A stretch of 64,000 nt of DNA from Actinobacteria bacterium 69-20 (GCA_001897425.1 MKSW01000033.1:416717-480716), one strand, 5' to 3'. Shown: positions 44,500 through 53,696, counted from the stretch's first letter. Notes: generated from the sequence alone by a model not told the origin. Translations and numbers: made by a program.

Positions 44500-45666
44500 A
44501 TGATGCCTGCTCATGTGATCGAATGTGACATCGCGATCGTCGGCGGCGGAATCACCGGAAGCGCCTGCGCGTACTACCTCGCCCGGGGCGGGGTACGGGT
44601 AGCACTGCTCGAGCAATACGACCTCAACACCCAGGCTTCCGGCCGCAATGCAGGCAGCCTGCACGGCCAGTACCAGCTGACGCCGTACCGAACGATGGGC
44701 CGCGAGTGGGCAACGCAGTACGTCCCAGCAATGCGGTTTCTGGTTGATTCGATCACAATGTGGCGGAACCTTGCTGAGGAACTTGGCACTGACCTGGAGG
44801 TGACAGGTAACGGCGGACTGCTGGTCGCCGATACCGATGAATTGGCGGCAGTCGTAGAAGAAAAGGTGCGATTCGAGGCTGCGCAGGGATTCACGGCCGA
44901 ACTCGTGACCGGCAAAGACCTGCGGCAACTGGCCCCGTACCTGGCGCCGACCATCGTTGCGGCCGAGTACTGCGCGACGGAAGGAACCGTGAACCCGCTG
45001 TTGGCCGCGCCGGCATTTGCCAGGGCCGCAAGGCGTCATGGTGCCGAGGTCCTGACAGGCACGACAGTGACAGCCGTCAATCCCGCATCCGGCTCGTTCT
45101 CGCTCGAAACCACTGGCCCCACGATCACATGCGCCCAGGTGGTCCTAGCAGCAGGCGCCGGGCTCGCGGACCTGGCGGCGCCGCTGGGTGATGCCCTTCC
45201 GATCGTCGATGAGCCCGTGCAGGTGCAGGTCACCGAACCTGTCGCGCCAACCGTGCCGCATCTGGTGTATTACGCCGGCGGGAAATTGACCTTCAAACAG
45301 TCTCACAGTGGATCACTGATCATCGGTGGCGGTTGGTTGGCGTCGGTAGACGCCGCATCGGGCTACCCCCATGTGCGGATGGACTCCATGCGGCAGAACC
45401 TTGATGTAGCCGCCCGCGTCGCACCCTGGATAGCACCCCTCGCTATCGTGCGCAGCTGGGCGGGCGTCGGTAGCGTCACACCTGATCTGGCACCGATCAT
45501 CGGTGAAAGCTCCACCCCAGGCGTCTTCTTCGGCATGTTCCCCCATATGGGAATGACGGGCGGGCCCCTCATGGGTCTGACACTCGCACAACTCGTGCGA
45601 GGGGCGCCTACGACGGTCGACATCACCTCGTTCGCTCCCGGACGGTTTACGCCCGTCACCACATGA
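44500..45666 (+). CDS. FAD-dependent D-amino-acid-type oxidoreductase (block B)
   Basis: 388 residues of the DAAO family: IAIVGGGITGSACAYYLARGGVRVALLEQ near 11-39, SGRNAGSLHGQYQL after it and the C-terminal LAPIIGESSTPGVFFGMFPHMGMTGGPLMGLTLAQLV. It is the counterpart of the block A gene at 29805-30989 but only moderately similar. GAAGGA lies before ATG 44500. It converges with the fused flavoprotein gene, so in block B the presumed subunits are on opposite strands rather than in one operon. Confidence 0.88.
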   Translation: MMPAHVIECDIAIVGGGITGSACAYYLARGGVRVALLEQYDLNTQASGRNAGSLHGQYQLTPYRTMGREWATQYVPAMRFLVDSITMWRNLAEELGTDLEVTGNGGLLVADTDELAAVVEEKVRFEAAQGFTAELVTGKDLRQLAPYLAPTIVAAEYCATEGTVNPLLAAPAFARAARRHGAEVLTGTTVTAVNPASGSFSLETTGPTITCAQVVLAAGAGLADLAAPLGDALPIVDEPVQVQVTEPVAPTVPHLVYYAGGKLTFKQSHSGSLIIGGGWLASVDAASGYPHVRMDSMRQNLDVAARVAPWIAPLAIVRSWAGVGSVTPDLAPIIGESSTPGVFFGMFPHMGMTGGPLMGLTLAQLVRGAPTTVDITSFAPGRFTPVTT

Positions 45667-45721
45667 CCACCCAGGCCCATGACGCGCTGATCTGCACGAT
45701 GCCACGCGGCAGGACGGATGG

Positions 45722-47446
45722 CTACAGACCCGAGGCCCGGATAGCCCCGACGGCTGTTGGCCTCACCGGCGGCTGCGGCGCGAAACCCGACTTTGCGTCA
45801 ATCTGCGTGCCCGATTTCCGCGCGGCGCGCTGCATGATGAAGGGGCCACAGAACCGTCCCTGGCAATGCCCCATTCCGGCCCGAGTAAGGCGCTTGACGG
45901 CTCCCACCGTGCTCGAATCCGTCAGGGCTTCGTCAATGGTGCCGAGAGAAACGCTCTCGCAGCGACAGATCACCGTGTCGGCGTCCACCAGTTGGTCCGA
46001 CAACGGGGCGCCCTGGTAGATCCGCCACATCGCAGTTTGGAAGCGCCGATGACGACGTAGGTTCCGCTCTGGCGCGGTGGCTGACACGGCCCGGTGGCCC
46101 AAGGATGTCGCAGCTTCGAGCCCTGCCACGCTACCGGCGGCCTGCGCCACCTTGGCGCCCTGGATTGCGGCGTTATCGCCGACTGTCCATATCTCCGGTA
46201 TCGAGGTGCGGCCAGAGCTTGTGCAATCTACGGTGCAGCCGCCCGAAACCGGATCTACCGAGTACCGCACACCCAAGAGCCTGGCCATCTCGTTACCAGG
46301 CATGAAACCATAACCGACACAGACTGCATCCACCTCGAATAACCGCTCGCTGGATCTATCGACGCTGCCGTCCCGCCCGATCCGGGCAACCGCAGCGCCG
46401 GTCACGCGACCCGAGCCGAATGCGCGAACCATAACGCTGCCGGTCAACAGCGGTACCCGTGCCCTTTTCAGGGTCGCCACATAGCCGAGCCCGTTCCACA
46501 CCAGCGACGGCGAGGCTATGGCCGCCCGCGCCAGATCCAGACCATGACGAACACTGGTGGGCACGGATGATTCGACCACGGCAACGACCACGGCACCTGC
46601 ACGGGCGAGTTCGGCGGCGAACTGCATGTTGAGCGGTCCGTTGCCCGCGACCAACACGCGCTGCCCCGGGGAAATTTGATAGGAGCGCAGCAAGGTCTGG
46701 CCTGCACCCGTCGTCATAACGCCGGGTAACGTCCAGCCCGAGAACGGCACCACACGCTCATAGGCTCCGGCCGCGAGAATGAGGCGCTGGGGGCGAATCG
46801 TCAGCTGCGAAGTGCCTTGAACGGCGTACAGTTCGCCGGCATCCTTCGCACCCCACACCTGGGTGCCGAGCAGCAGCGTCAACGACGAACTGCGCGCCTC
46901 ATCAATCAGGGCCCGACCCACACGATATTGCCGATCAATTCGAGCTGCGTCCACGGCGAACGAGCTCGCGGGCTGCTTATAGTACTGCCCTCCGGCCGCA
47001 GCACGTTCGTCAACGACGACGACATCGGCCCCAGCGCGCGCTGCGGCCAAGCCTGCCGAGAGACCGGCCGGGCCGGCACCGAGCACCAACACCTCTGTTT
47101 CGATGACCTGCTCTGGGCAGGGATCAGACAACCGGCCGGGCACAACGCTTGCCAGCTGCGGTTGCGGCAGGAATGGCTGCATGTCGATCTCCATTCCCTC
47201 CCGCACGGGTGTCATACAGGCCAGCTCCCCGTCATGCCCGTCGATGGACACCCGGCACTCACCGCACACCCCCATACCGCAAAACAGGCCCCGATCGCTG
47301 GCTGCGCTGTGCCGGAATGCGACGATCCCGGCGTCGGTGAGCGCCGCTGCTACGCTGCGGCTTTCCCGCACGCGCAACGGTTGGCCCTCAAACGTCACCA
47401 TCATGCTGTGGCCACTTGGGGTGATCCCCCTACTGCGAACTTCCAT
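45722..47446 (-). CDS. Fused 2Fe-2S/FAD/BFD dehydrogenase subunit (HcnA-HcnB fusion type)
   Basis: 574 residues. An N-terminal Fer2 domain (ligands C56, C61, C64 and C77, in CGMGVCGEC and ELAC) is joined to the FAD domain (VLVLGAGPAGLSAGLAAARAG near 118-138), the second Rossmann site (GQRVLVAGNGPLNMQFAAELARAG) and a C-terminal BFD-type cluster (VICRCESVSLGTID, GMGHCQGRFC). It thus combines the proteins encoded separately at 28481 and 30986. The same fusion occurs in sarcosine-oxidase-alpha-like proteins. GAGAGGG precedes ATG 47446. Confidence 0.9.
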   Translation of the reverse strand: MEVRSRGITPSGHSMMVTFEGQPLRVRESRSVAAALTDAGIVAFRHSAASDRGLFCGMGVCGECRVSIDGHDGELACMTPVREGMEIDMQPFLPQPQLASVVPGRLSDPCPEQVIETEVLVLGAGPAGLSAGLAAARAGADVVVVDERAAAGGQYYKQPASSFAVDAARIDRQYRVGRALIDEARSSSLTLLLGTQVWGAKDAGELYAVQGTSQLTIRPQRLILAAGAYERVVPFSGWTLPGVMTTGAGQTLLRSYQISPGQRVLVAGNGPLNMQFAAELARAGAVVVAVVESSVPTSVRHGLDLARAAIASPSLVWNGLGYVATLKRARVPLLTGSVMVRAFGSGRVTGAAVARIGRDGSVDRSSERLFEVDAVCVGYGFMPGNEMARLLGVRYSVDPVSGGCTVDCTSSGRTSIPEIWTVGDNAAIQGAKVAQAAGSVAGLEAATSLGHRAVSATAPERNLRRHRRFQTAMWRIYQGAPLSDQLVDADTVICRCESVSLGTIDEALTDSSTVGAVKRLTRAGMGHCQGRFCGPFIMQRAARKSGTQIDAKSGFAPQPPVRPTAVGAIRASGL

Positions 47447-47550
47447 GTGCCGTGCCCTCTCTCACGTGCCTGACACCGCCGCCGCGCCACCCGCCGCCGC
47501 GCGCACCGGTATTGCACTCACAAAACGATCGCCAGCGGCGCCGCATTGCG

Positions 47551-47575
47551 TACTCGCGTACGATACGCGCACACC
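47551..47575. promoter_or_regulatory. Overlapping inverted repeats upstream of the fused dehydrogenase gene
   Basis: tactcgcgtacgatacgcgc (47551-47570) followed by acacc contains GCGTA-CGA-TACGC and resembles GTACG-N5-CGTAC sites with one mismatch (GTACGATACGCGCAC, 47558-47572). It lies about 105-125 bases before the start at 47446. Confidence 0.4.
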
Positions 47576-47665
47576 GTTCAGCTGTCTGCGGAGCAGGCCG
47601 AAATGCGCGCCCCATGCGCACTTATTAACGGGTCAACGAACAGGGCGACGTGCGTCTTTGATGAG

Positions 47666-48634
47666 TCAATTCGGTAGGGTGCGGGTTCGATCCCGCGGGC
47701 CGTACAGCGTCAGTGCTACGGCCGCCACGATAATCGCGCTGCCCACCAGCTCCCTTGGGCCGACCTTCTCGCCGAGCATGACGACCCCGAGCACCACAGC
47801 GACCAGCGGGTTGACATAGACATAGGTCGACACCGTAGGCATGGGCAGGTGGGAGAGTGCGTAGCTGTACGCGGAGTACGCGATCATCGATCCGGCAATG
47901 ACGAGCCACGCAAAAGCGATCCAGGAGCCGGGCCCGATACCGTCGAATTCGATCCGGCCGAACTCGCCGCCGATGGCTGCCTCGCAAGTCAGAACGGCAC
48001 CTCCCACCATCATCTGCATCGCAGCGGAGACCAACGCACGCTTCGGCAGTGGAATGGTCGCGGCCAGAACCGACCCTAGGCCCCAGGCGATAGCAGAGAT
48101 CATCGCTAGGCCGACACTGTCCAGCTCCCCGTTCAGCGACGGGCCCGCGACAAGCCGCGAGACACCGAACAATCCCACGGAGGCTCCGAGCACATGCCAC
48201 CATCGCGGCCAGGTCCGGCTTCCGATCGCCGCGAACAGCATCATCCAGATGGCGATCGTCGCCATCAGCACAGCGGTCAATCCCGCATCCAGGTGAACCT
48301 CTGCCACCGAAACGCCGCCCTGACCGATCCCGATCAACAACACGCCGATGACGGCGCTGCTGAGCCAGTGACGTGGCCGCATACGATCCGCCTCCCGGGC
48401 TGCCGAGCCGCCTGACCTGAGGGCAAATGGGAACAGGATCGCCCCGGCGAGCGCATACCGCACCCCGGAGAATAGGAGCGGCGGCACTTCCCGCACGCCG
48501 ACCCTGATGGCAACGGTGGTCGACCCCCACACGATGTACACCGTGATGAGCGCAATCCACGCCCATAGCTTCGATCCGCCCCTGTGCTCACCGGACCGGC
48601 GCCGATCAATACCCGTGAGCATCCGGTCCATCAC
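47666..48634 (-). CDS. EamA-family (DMT) metabolite exporter
   Basis: 322 residues with ten hydrophobic helices in two EamA repeats: WAWIALITVYIVWGSTTVAIRVGVREVPPLLFSGVRY, and SWIAFAWLVIAGSMIAYSAYSYALSHLP in the second half. This drug/metabolite transporter family mostly exports amino acids and small metabolites. The first start is used, but ATG 48622 is also possible. It lies upstream of the fused dehydrogenase gene on the same strand and may export an intermediate; the substrate is unknown. Confidence 0.88.
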   Translation of the reverse strand: MMDRMLTGIDRRRSGEHRGGSKLWAWIALITVYIVWGSTTVAIRVGVREVPPLLFSGVRYALAGAILFPFALRSGGSAAREADRMRPRHWLSSAVIGVLLIGIGQGGVSVAEVHLDAGLTAVLMATIAIWMMLFAAIGSRTWPRWWHVLGASVGLFGVSRLVAGPSLNGELDSVGLAMISAIAWGLGSVLAATIPLPKRALVSAAMQMMVGGAVLTCEAAIGGEFGRIEFDGIGPGSWIAFAWLVIAGSMIAYSAYSYALSHLPMPTVSTYVYVNPLVAVVLGVVMLGEKVGPRELVGSAIIVAAVALTLYGPRDRTRTLPN

Positions 48635-49000
48635 CGCGATCGACGCGCATACACAAGCCGCCGGCCGCGCCGGCTGGGACGCGCCGCGATCAAACCGCCT
48701 CCGCCGACCGTCTTCAAGAGCTTGACGCCTCGCTCACCCACGTGCGGGCCGCAGACCCTGAATTTCGGCGATGCACCACCATGCCGCCCTCCGACTGCGC
48801 GATGGACAACCGGCGAGCGAGGTTGGCTGCCCTGGTCATTCCCGGTAATCTGCCCACAGATATTCGCATAGCGACCGTGTGCCCGCAATACGTACACATA
48901 CTTCACGGCATGCACTCGGCGACGGCTACCCGACGTCTGCGAGGTCTCATCGAGCAGCCGACGGACTCGAGGCCCCGGGCAGGCACAGAGAGGAATTGAC
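48635..49000. other. Divergent promoter region between the exporter and the LLM operon
   Basis: 366 bases without a supported gene. Its right part holds GCCCGCAATACGTAC (48881-48895), with flanking gtgtg/cacat that can form a wider inverted repeat, about 105 bases before the LLM start. Confidence 0.5.
48881..48900. promoter_or_regulatory. GCCCGCAATACGTACACATA site, candidate operator
   Basis: Nearly identical to 36168-36182 (GACCGCAATACGCAC) and 59224-59238 (GACCGCGATACGTAC). All three sit before operon starts in the catabolic region. Confidence 0.45.
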
Positions 49001-49873
49001 ATGACACTGAGCATCGGCGCCAAGCTTCCGCACACCGGAGGAACCGCTCCTACGCTGATCCCGGAAGCGGCGCGACAGCTTGAATCGGCAGGTTTCGACT
49101 CGATCTGGGTATCCGACCACGTCGCGCTACCGGCGAAGATCGAGTCGTACTACCCGTTCAGTCCAGACGGTCACGCGAACTGGCCCACCAACACACCGTA
49201 TTTCGACGCGATAACCGCCCTTACCGCAGCTGCGGCGGTGACCTCGAAAGTTCGGCTGGGCACGGCTGTCCTGGTCGTCCCTCAACGCAATCCGGTGCTT
49301 ACGGCCAAACAGCTCGCCTGTGTCGCTGCACTTGCGGGTGGGCGGCTGAGCCTGGGAGTCGGTGCGGGTTGGCTTCGTGAGGAGTTCGAACTGCTCGGCG
49401 CCAATTTTATCGGCCGCGGCGCCGCCATGGAGGAATACATTGCGCTGTTCCGCGAAGCATGGACCGGGCGATTGGGACCGCGAACGGGCGGCTACCTAGT
49501 CAACCAGGAGTTCCTGGTGCTACCCACACCACCCGTGCCTATCCCTGTATTAATCGGTGGGCATTCGCCGCGGGCCTTGGAGCGTGCTGGACGTATCGGG
49601 GATGGATGGCTGGGTCAGCAGGACCTGCCGGACTTGGACCTCGATTCGTTGAGTCGCGAGATCGCAACAGTGCGGGCTGCGGCACATCAAGCAGGGAAGG
49701 ACCCTGCCGCGATTTCTGTGGCGCTACGGCTCGTCCAGTCGATTGGCCGTCATAACGAGTTGGCCGCCCACTTAACGGATCTCGCCCGCATCGGTGTCAC
49801 TGAGATCATTATCGATGTCGAGCTGGATAGGGCGGGACAGGCCTATCGCACACTCGCGGAGGTAGGCGCATGA
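49001..49873 (+). CDS. LLM-class (luciferase-like) flavin-dependent oxidoreductase
   Basis: 290 residues of the luciferase-like TIM-barrel family: FDSIWVSDHVALPAKIESYYPFSPDG near 32-57, VRLGTAVLVVPQRNPVLTAKQLA and GRLSLGVGAGWLREEFELLG near 117-136. The GVGxGWLxEEF motif is typical of members using F420 or FMN. Such enzymes hydroxylate or dehydrogenate small substrates; the substrate is unknown. ATG 49001 follows gaggaatt. Its stop overlaps the SDR start (ATGA). Its first 27 residues reappear in the deletion remnant at 36305. Confidence 0.9.
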   Translation: MTLSIGAKLPHTGGTAPTLIPEAARQLESAGFDSIWVSDHVALPAKIESYYPFSPDGHANWPTNTPYFDAITALTAAAAVTSKVRLGTAVLVVPQRNPVLTAKQLACVAALAGGRLSLGVGAGWLREEFELLGANFIGRGAAMEEYIALFREAWTGRLGPRTGGYLVNQEFLVLPTPPVPIPVLIGGHSPRALERAGRIGDGWLGQQDLPDLDLDSLSREIATVRAAAHQAGKDPAAISVALRLVQSIGRHNELAAHLTDLARIGVTEIIIDVELDRAGQAYRTLAEVGA

Positions 49874-50631
49874 TGCCACGCGACACAGTGGGGGGAATGC
49901 TCGCCGGACGACGGATCCTCGTGACCGGAGGTGCCAGAGGCCTTGGTGCAGCAGCGGTCGATCGGATGGCGGAAGCCGGGGCAACCGGGGTGGTTCTCGA
50001 CCTACCGCCGGCTGCCGAAACCGGCCCGTGGCCACATATCTCCGGCGACGTGACAGATTCGAATTCAGTTCGCAACGCAGTGACCGAAGCACAGCGGCTA
50101 CTCGGCGGCATCGACGGTCTGCTGCTAGCAGCAGGTGTCGTTCCGCCGTGGCAGCACGTAGGCGATATAGATATGGCGGAATGGGATCGCGTCATGGCGA
50201 TCAACGTACGCGGCGTGATCGACGTCATCCGCTGCGCGGCGCCGGTGCTGGAGGACGGCTCCGCCATCACCGTCATAGCGTCGCTCAATTCCTGGAAGGG
50301 CGACCCCCGAATCGCTGCCTACGTAGCGTCAAAGCATGCCGTGCTGGGCATCGTGCGATCGGCGGCACTCGATCTGGGCCCCCGTGGGATCCGCGTCAAT
50401 GCCGTCGCACCCGGGCCAATCGCCACCGAGGCTTTGTTATCACGGATGGCGGCCCGCCAGGGACTCACGAACCTGACGGTAGAACAGGCGCTTGCCACGG
50501 CAGCAGGCGATACTGCGCTAGGTCGTATGGCGACTACCACCGACGTCGCGAACGCCATCGTGTTTCTCACCAGCGATCTTGCCGCGGGCATCACCGGGCA
50601 TCTGCTGCCCGTCGACAGCGGCGTCCTGTGA
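49870..50631 (+). CDS. Short-chain dehydrogenase/reductase
   Basis: 253 residues. NAD(P) site VTGGARGLGAAAVDRM at about 18-33, catalytic segment IASLNSWKGDPRIAAYVASKHAVLG near 135-159, and the SDR end VFLTSDLAAGITGHLLPVDSG. It is translationally coupled to the LLM gene, so the two probably act in sequence. It is distinct from the next SDR; its 3' end is what remains in block A's fusion remnant. Confidence 0.9.
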   Translation: MMPRDTVGGMLAGRRILVTGGARGLGAAAVDRMAEAGATGVVLDLPPAAETGPWPHISGDVTDSNSVRNAVTEAQRLLGGIDGLLLAAGVVPPWQHVGDIDMAEWDRVMAINVRGVIDVIRCAAPVLEDGSAITVIASLNSWKGDPRIAAYVASKHAVLGIVRSAALDLGPRGIRVNAVAPGPIATEALLSRMAARQGLTNLTVEQALATAAGDTALGRMATTTDVANAIVFLTSDLAAGITGHLLPVDSGVL

Positions 50632-50671
50632 CTATCGCGCCTGATCTCGCCGAGACTCAGCAGGAGTAGAC

Positions 50672-51439
50672 ATGAGTAACAGTTCCTTGCTCCAATCACG
50701 CACCATTCTGGTGACCGGGGCCTCAGGCGGCATCGGTGCCAGTGCCGTCACCGCGCTGGGCGATGCCGGGGCAACTGTCATAGCTCACTACTCGACCAAT
50801 CTTGCCGGGGCACAGGCCGCAGTGGCGACCGTCCCACCCGGCTACGGGGTGCTTGTCGGCGGAGACTTGAGCACCGCTGAAGGGGCACGGCGCCTGTGGT
50901 CGGAGGTCACTGCGGAGCACGACGCCGACGCAGTGGTGATCAATGCTGGCGTGATGGATGCCACGCCGCTCGACGGTGCGGACCAGGACTGGGACCGGGG
51001 TTGGGAGCATCTGCTAGCGGTCAATGTCATCGGCGGGGGCTCGCTCATGCGCGAGGCAGTGCGGTACTTTGCGCAGCGCGGATCGGGCACCGTGGTCACG
51101 ATATCGAGTTGGGCGGCAGAGCAAGGCTCCCGGATCTTAGACAGCTCGGGTTACGCGGCGTCGAAGGCTGCCATCCGGAACTTGGCACAGACCTTCGCCC
51201 GGCACTACGCGGACCAAGGCGTCCGGATGCATATCGTGGCGCCGGGGGTCGTAGATGCCGGAATGAGTGTGCAGGCGCACGGATCCGGCAATATCAACGC
51301 CGCAGCTCAGGGCCTGGCAATGAAGCGGCTGGTAGCCGTACGCGAAGTCGCTCAGCTGATAGCCTTCCTGTGCACCGACGAGGCAGCCAGTTTGACCGGC
51401 GCCACGATTGACATCAACGGAGCCTCATACATTCGATGA
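50672..51439 (+). CDS. Short-chain dehydrogenase/reductase (block B copy)
   Basis: 255 residues. VTGASGGIGASAVTALGDAG at the NAD(P) site, catalytic ISSWAAEQGSR and SGYAASKAAIRNLAQTFARHY. It is the close paralogue of 36511-37278 with the same length and same end ATIDINGASYIR. The two copies differ mainly around residues 200-215. Substrate unknown. It sits 40 bases after the previous SDR. Confidence 0.9.
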   Translation: MSNSSLLQSRTILVTGASGGIGASAVTALGDAGATVIAHYSTNLAGAQAAVATVPPGYGVLVGGDLSTAEGARRLWSEVTAEHDADAVVINAGVMDATPLDGADQDWDRGWEHLLAVNVIGGGSLMREAVRYFAQRGSGTVVTISSWAAEQGSRILDSSGYAASKAAIRNLAQTFARHYADQGVRMHIVAPGVVDAGMSVQAHGSGNINAAAQGLAMKRLVAVREVAQLIAFLCTDEAASLTGATIDINGASYIR

Positions 51440-51463
51440 CACCCGCGAAGAGCACAGGATGGG

Positions 51464-52303
51464 ATGCGGATGAGCATAACGGCGGCGAGTTCAACTCGGC
51501 CATTGGCACATCGATCGGCGGAACGGTCACGGGATTTCGTGCAGTCACTGGAACGCGGCCTCATGATCATCCGCGTGTTCGACGGCGAGCACACCTCGCT
51601 GACCGTCTCGGAAATTGCCGCGCTGACCGGCCTCACCCGCGCGGCAGCACGACGCTTTGCGCTCACCTTGACCGAGCTAGGTTACCTGTCGACGCACAAT
51701 GATCGGTATCAGCTCACGCCACGGGTCCTGGAGCTCGGTTATTCCTATCTTTCGGCGCTGTCCTTCCCTGAGCTTGCGCTGCCGAATCTGGAGAAACTGG
51801 TCGCGGACACGGGTGAGGCGAGTGAGGGCTGTATTTTGGCCGGTAACGATATCGTCTACGTGGTCAGGGTCCCCGGGCCGGCATTGATGACGATCTCCGT
51901 CAATGTCGGCGCTCGACGCCCCGCACACCTCACCGCAATGGGCCGCGCCCTGCTCGCAGACCTCCCACCGGACGAACTCGACAACCACATCCAAACAATC
52001 CAGTTCGACCAGATCCTCCCCCGCACCATCATCGACGCCAATCAACTGCGGACCGAACTGGACCACGTCCGCGAACAAGGCTATGCCCTCGTCGATCAGG
52101 AACTCGAAGAAGGACTCATCGCCATCGCCGTCCCCGTCCGCGACCGCACCGGCCGGGCACGCGCCGCAATCAACCTATCCACCCACATCGGGCGAAAAAC
52201 AGTCCAGGCCATGCGCGACCTCGCCCCGCAACTACACGCCACCGCAGCAGAAATCGAACGGGCACTCAACAGCTCCGTCGCCTGGAACAAACTCTTCGCT
52301 TAA
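51464..52303 (+). CDS. IclR-family regulator (block B copy)
   Basis: 279 residues, closely related to 37310-38143 along its length: RDFVQSLERGLMIIRVFDGEH, then the HTH LTVSEIAALTGLTRAAARRFALTL, the effector domain and the end ALNSSVAWNKLFA. ATG 51464 or 51470 are both possible starts. The second half of the gene has a different codon flavour (more A-ending codons) from the first, hinting at recombination within the gene. It ends the LLM-SDR-SDR operon, so autoregulation is likely. Confidence 0.92.
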   Translation: MRMSITAASSTRPLAHRSAERSRDFVQSLERGLMIIRVFDGEHTSLTVSEIAALTGLTRAAARRFALTLTELGYLSTHNDRYQLTPRVLELGYSYLSALSFPELALPNLEKLVADTGEASEGCILAGNDIVYVVRVPGPALMTISVNVGARRPAHLTAMGRALLADLPPDELDNHIQTIQFDQILPRTIIDANQLRTELDHVREQGYALVDQELEEGLIAIAVPVRDRTGRARAAINLSTHIGRKTVQAMRDLAPQLHATAAEIERALNSSVAWNKLFA

Positions 52304-52305
52304 AA

Positions 52306-52327
52306 CCCCGCCGCACGTCACGCGGGG
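52306..52327. terminator. Possible hairpin between convergent genes
   Basis: CCCCGC and GCGGGG flank a ten-base loop just after the IclR stop and overlap the end of the CoA-transferase gene (stop at 52318). The stem is short, so this is tentative. It marks the block B/block C border. Confidence 0.35.
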
Positions 52328-52974
52328 ATCAGCGGCATAGCCAGGCGTCCCTGCAATTGTGCGACCGTGCATCCGAATGTCTCGAGCACAGCGACACCGG
52401 TGTCACGGATCTCGAAGACCGCATGATCCGTATACACCCGGCGCACGCACGCGAGCCCCGTCAGCGGGTAGGTGCACTCCTCGACGAGTTTCGCCGCGCC
52501 GGTGCGATCGAACAGCGTCATCATGACGTACACATTCTCGGCGCCATGTGCCAGATCCATGGCGCCGCCAACCGCCGGGATCGCGTCGACATCGCCGGTG
52601 TGCCAATTCGCGAGATCCCCCCGCACCGATACCTGGAACGCGCCCAACACGCACACATCCAAGTGCCCGCCGCGGATCATCGCGAACGAATCGGCGTGAT
52701 GGAAGTAGCTGGCGCCCGGCATTTCGGTGACGTGAATCTTCCCCGCATTCACCAAATCGTCATCGATGTCGTCGCCGCGCGCCTCGGGCCCCATTCCGAG
52801 CATGCCGTTTTCCGTGTGCAGCACCACCTCGGCGTCCGCCGGGAGAAATTCCGCGACCGTGGTGGGTTGTCCGATCCCGAGGTTGACATAGCTGCCACGC
52901 GGAATATCGGCGGCCAATCTGGCGGCAAGAGCGCGCCGATCCAGCGGTGCTTCGGTCGACGCCGAGATCGTCAT
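52318..52974 (-). CDS. CoA-transferase subunit B (3-oxoacid type)
   Basis: 218 residues. The SCOT/PcaJ signature is NLGIGQPTTVAEFLPADAEV followed by the catalytic-Glu segment HTENGMLGMGPEARGDDID near 53-71. The family moves CoA from succinyl-CoA to 3-oxoacids such as acetoacetate or 3-oxoadipate. ATG 52974 overlaps the subunit A stop by ATGA; the longer frame to 53433 is a shadow. It is the last gene of the block C operon. Confidence 0.92.
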   Translation of the reverse strand: MTISASTEAPLDRRALAARLAADIPRGSYVNLGIGQPTTVAEFLPADAEVVLHTENGMLGMGPEARGDDIDDDLVNAGKIHVTEMPGASYFHHADSFAMIRGGHLDVCVLGAFQVSVRGDLANWHTGDVDAIPAVGGAMDLAHGAENVYVMMTLFDRTGAAKLVEECTYPLTGLACVRRVYTDHAVFEIRDTGVAVLETFGCTVAQLQGRLAMPLIPA

Positions 52975-53684
52975 CGCGTTGCCTCCGCTTTTACGAGTGA
53001 CTCGGCCAGCTGCTCGGGACCCAGGTCCGTCGCGACCAGTCGGTCCACATAAATACCGGGCGTGACGACCGATTCCGGGTCGATTCCGCCGACGTCGACG
53101 ATCTCGGCCACCTGAGCCACGGTGACCGTCGCCGCGGTCGCCATGACGGGACCGAAGTTCCGCGCGGTCTTGCGATAGACGAGGTTGCCCGCCCGGTCGG
53201 CCCGATACGCCTTGATCAGAGCCAGGTCCGCGCGCAACGCCGTCTCGAGCACGTATTCTCGTCCGTCGATCGTCCGGTGCTCCTTGCCCTCGGCGAGCAA
53301 GGTGCCGACGCCGGTAGGCGTGTAAAATCCGCCGATTCCCGCGCCGGCGGCCCTGATCCGCTCTGCCAACGTTCCCTGCGGTACCAGCTCGAGTTCGATC
53401 TGCCCGGCGCGGTAGAGGCCGTCGAACACCCACGAATCCTTCTGCCGCGGAAAGGAGCAGATCACCTTCCGGACCCGACCTGCCGCGATCAATGCCGCAA
53501 TGCCGTGATTCCCGTTGCCGGCATTGTTGTTCACGACAACGAGATCTCGTGCCCCACCGCGTCGCAAGGCGTCGATCAAAGCGAACGGCTGGCCGGCATT
53601 CCCGAACCCGCCGATCAACACCGTCGCCCCGTCCGGCACGCCGACCAGCGCCTCGTCAGGGGTTTCCACAATCACCGGAGCCAT
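52971..53684 (-). CDS. CoA-transferase subunit A (3-oxoacid type)
   Basis: 237 residues with the subunit A pattern GATVLIGGFGNAGQPFALIDAL near 19-40 and EFV-like GxFYTPTGVGTLLAEGKE near 118-134. Together with subunit B it forms the CoA-transferase. It is 12 bases after the GcvPB-like gene. The pairing of a 3-oxoacid CoA-transferase with glycine-decarboxylase-like genes is unusual and is discussed as a finding. Confidence 0.92.
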   Translation of the reverse strand: MAPVIVETPDEALVGVPDGATVLIGGFGNAGQPFALIDALRRGGARDLVVVNNNAGNGNHGIAALIAAGRVRKVICSFPRQKDSWVFDGLYRAGQIELELVPQGTLAERIRAAGAGIGGFYTPTGVGTLLAEGKEHRTIDGREYVLETALRADLALIKAYRADRAGNLVYRKTARNFGPVMATAATVTVAQVAEIVDVGGIDPESVVTPGIYVDRLVATDLGPEQLAESLVKAEATR

Positions 53685-53696
53685 CGTGAATCCGCC

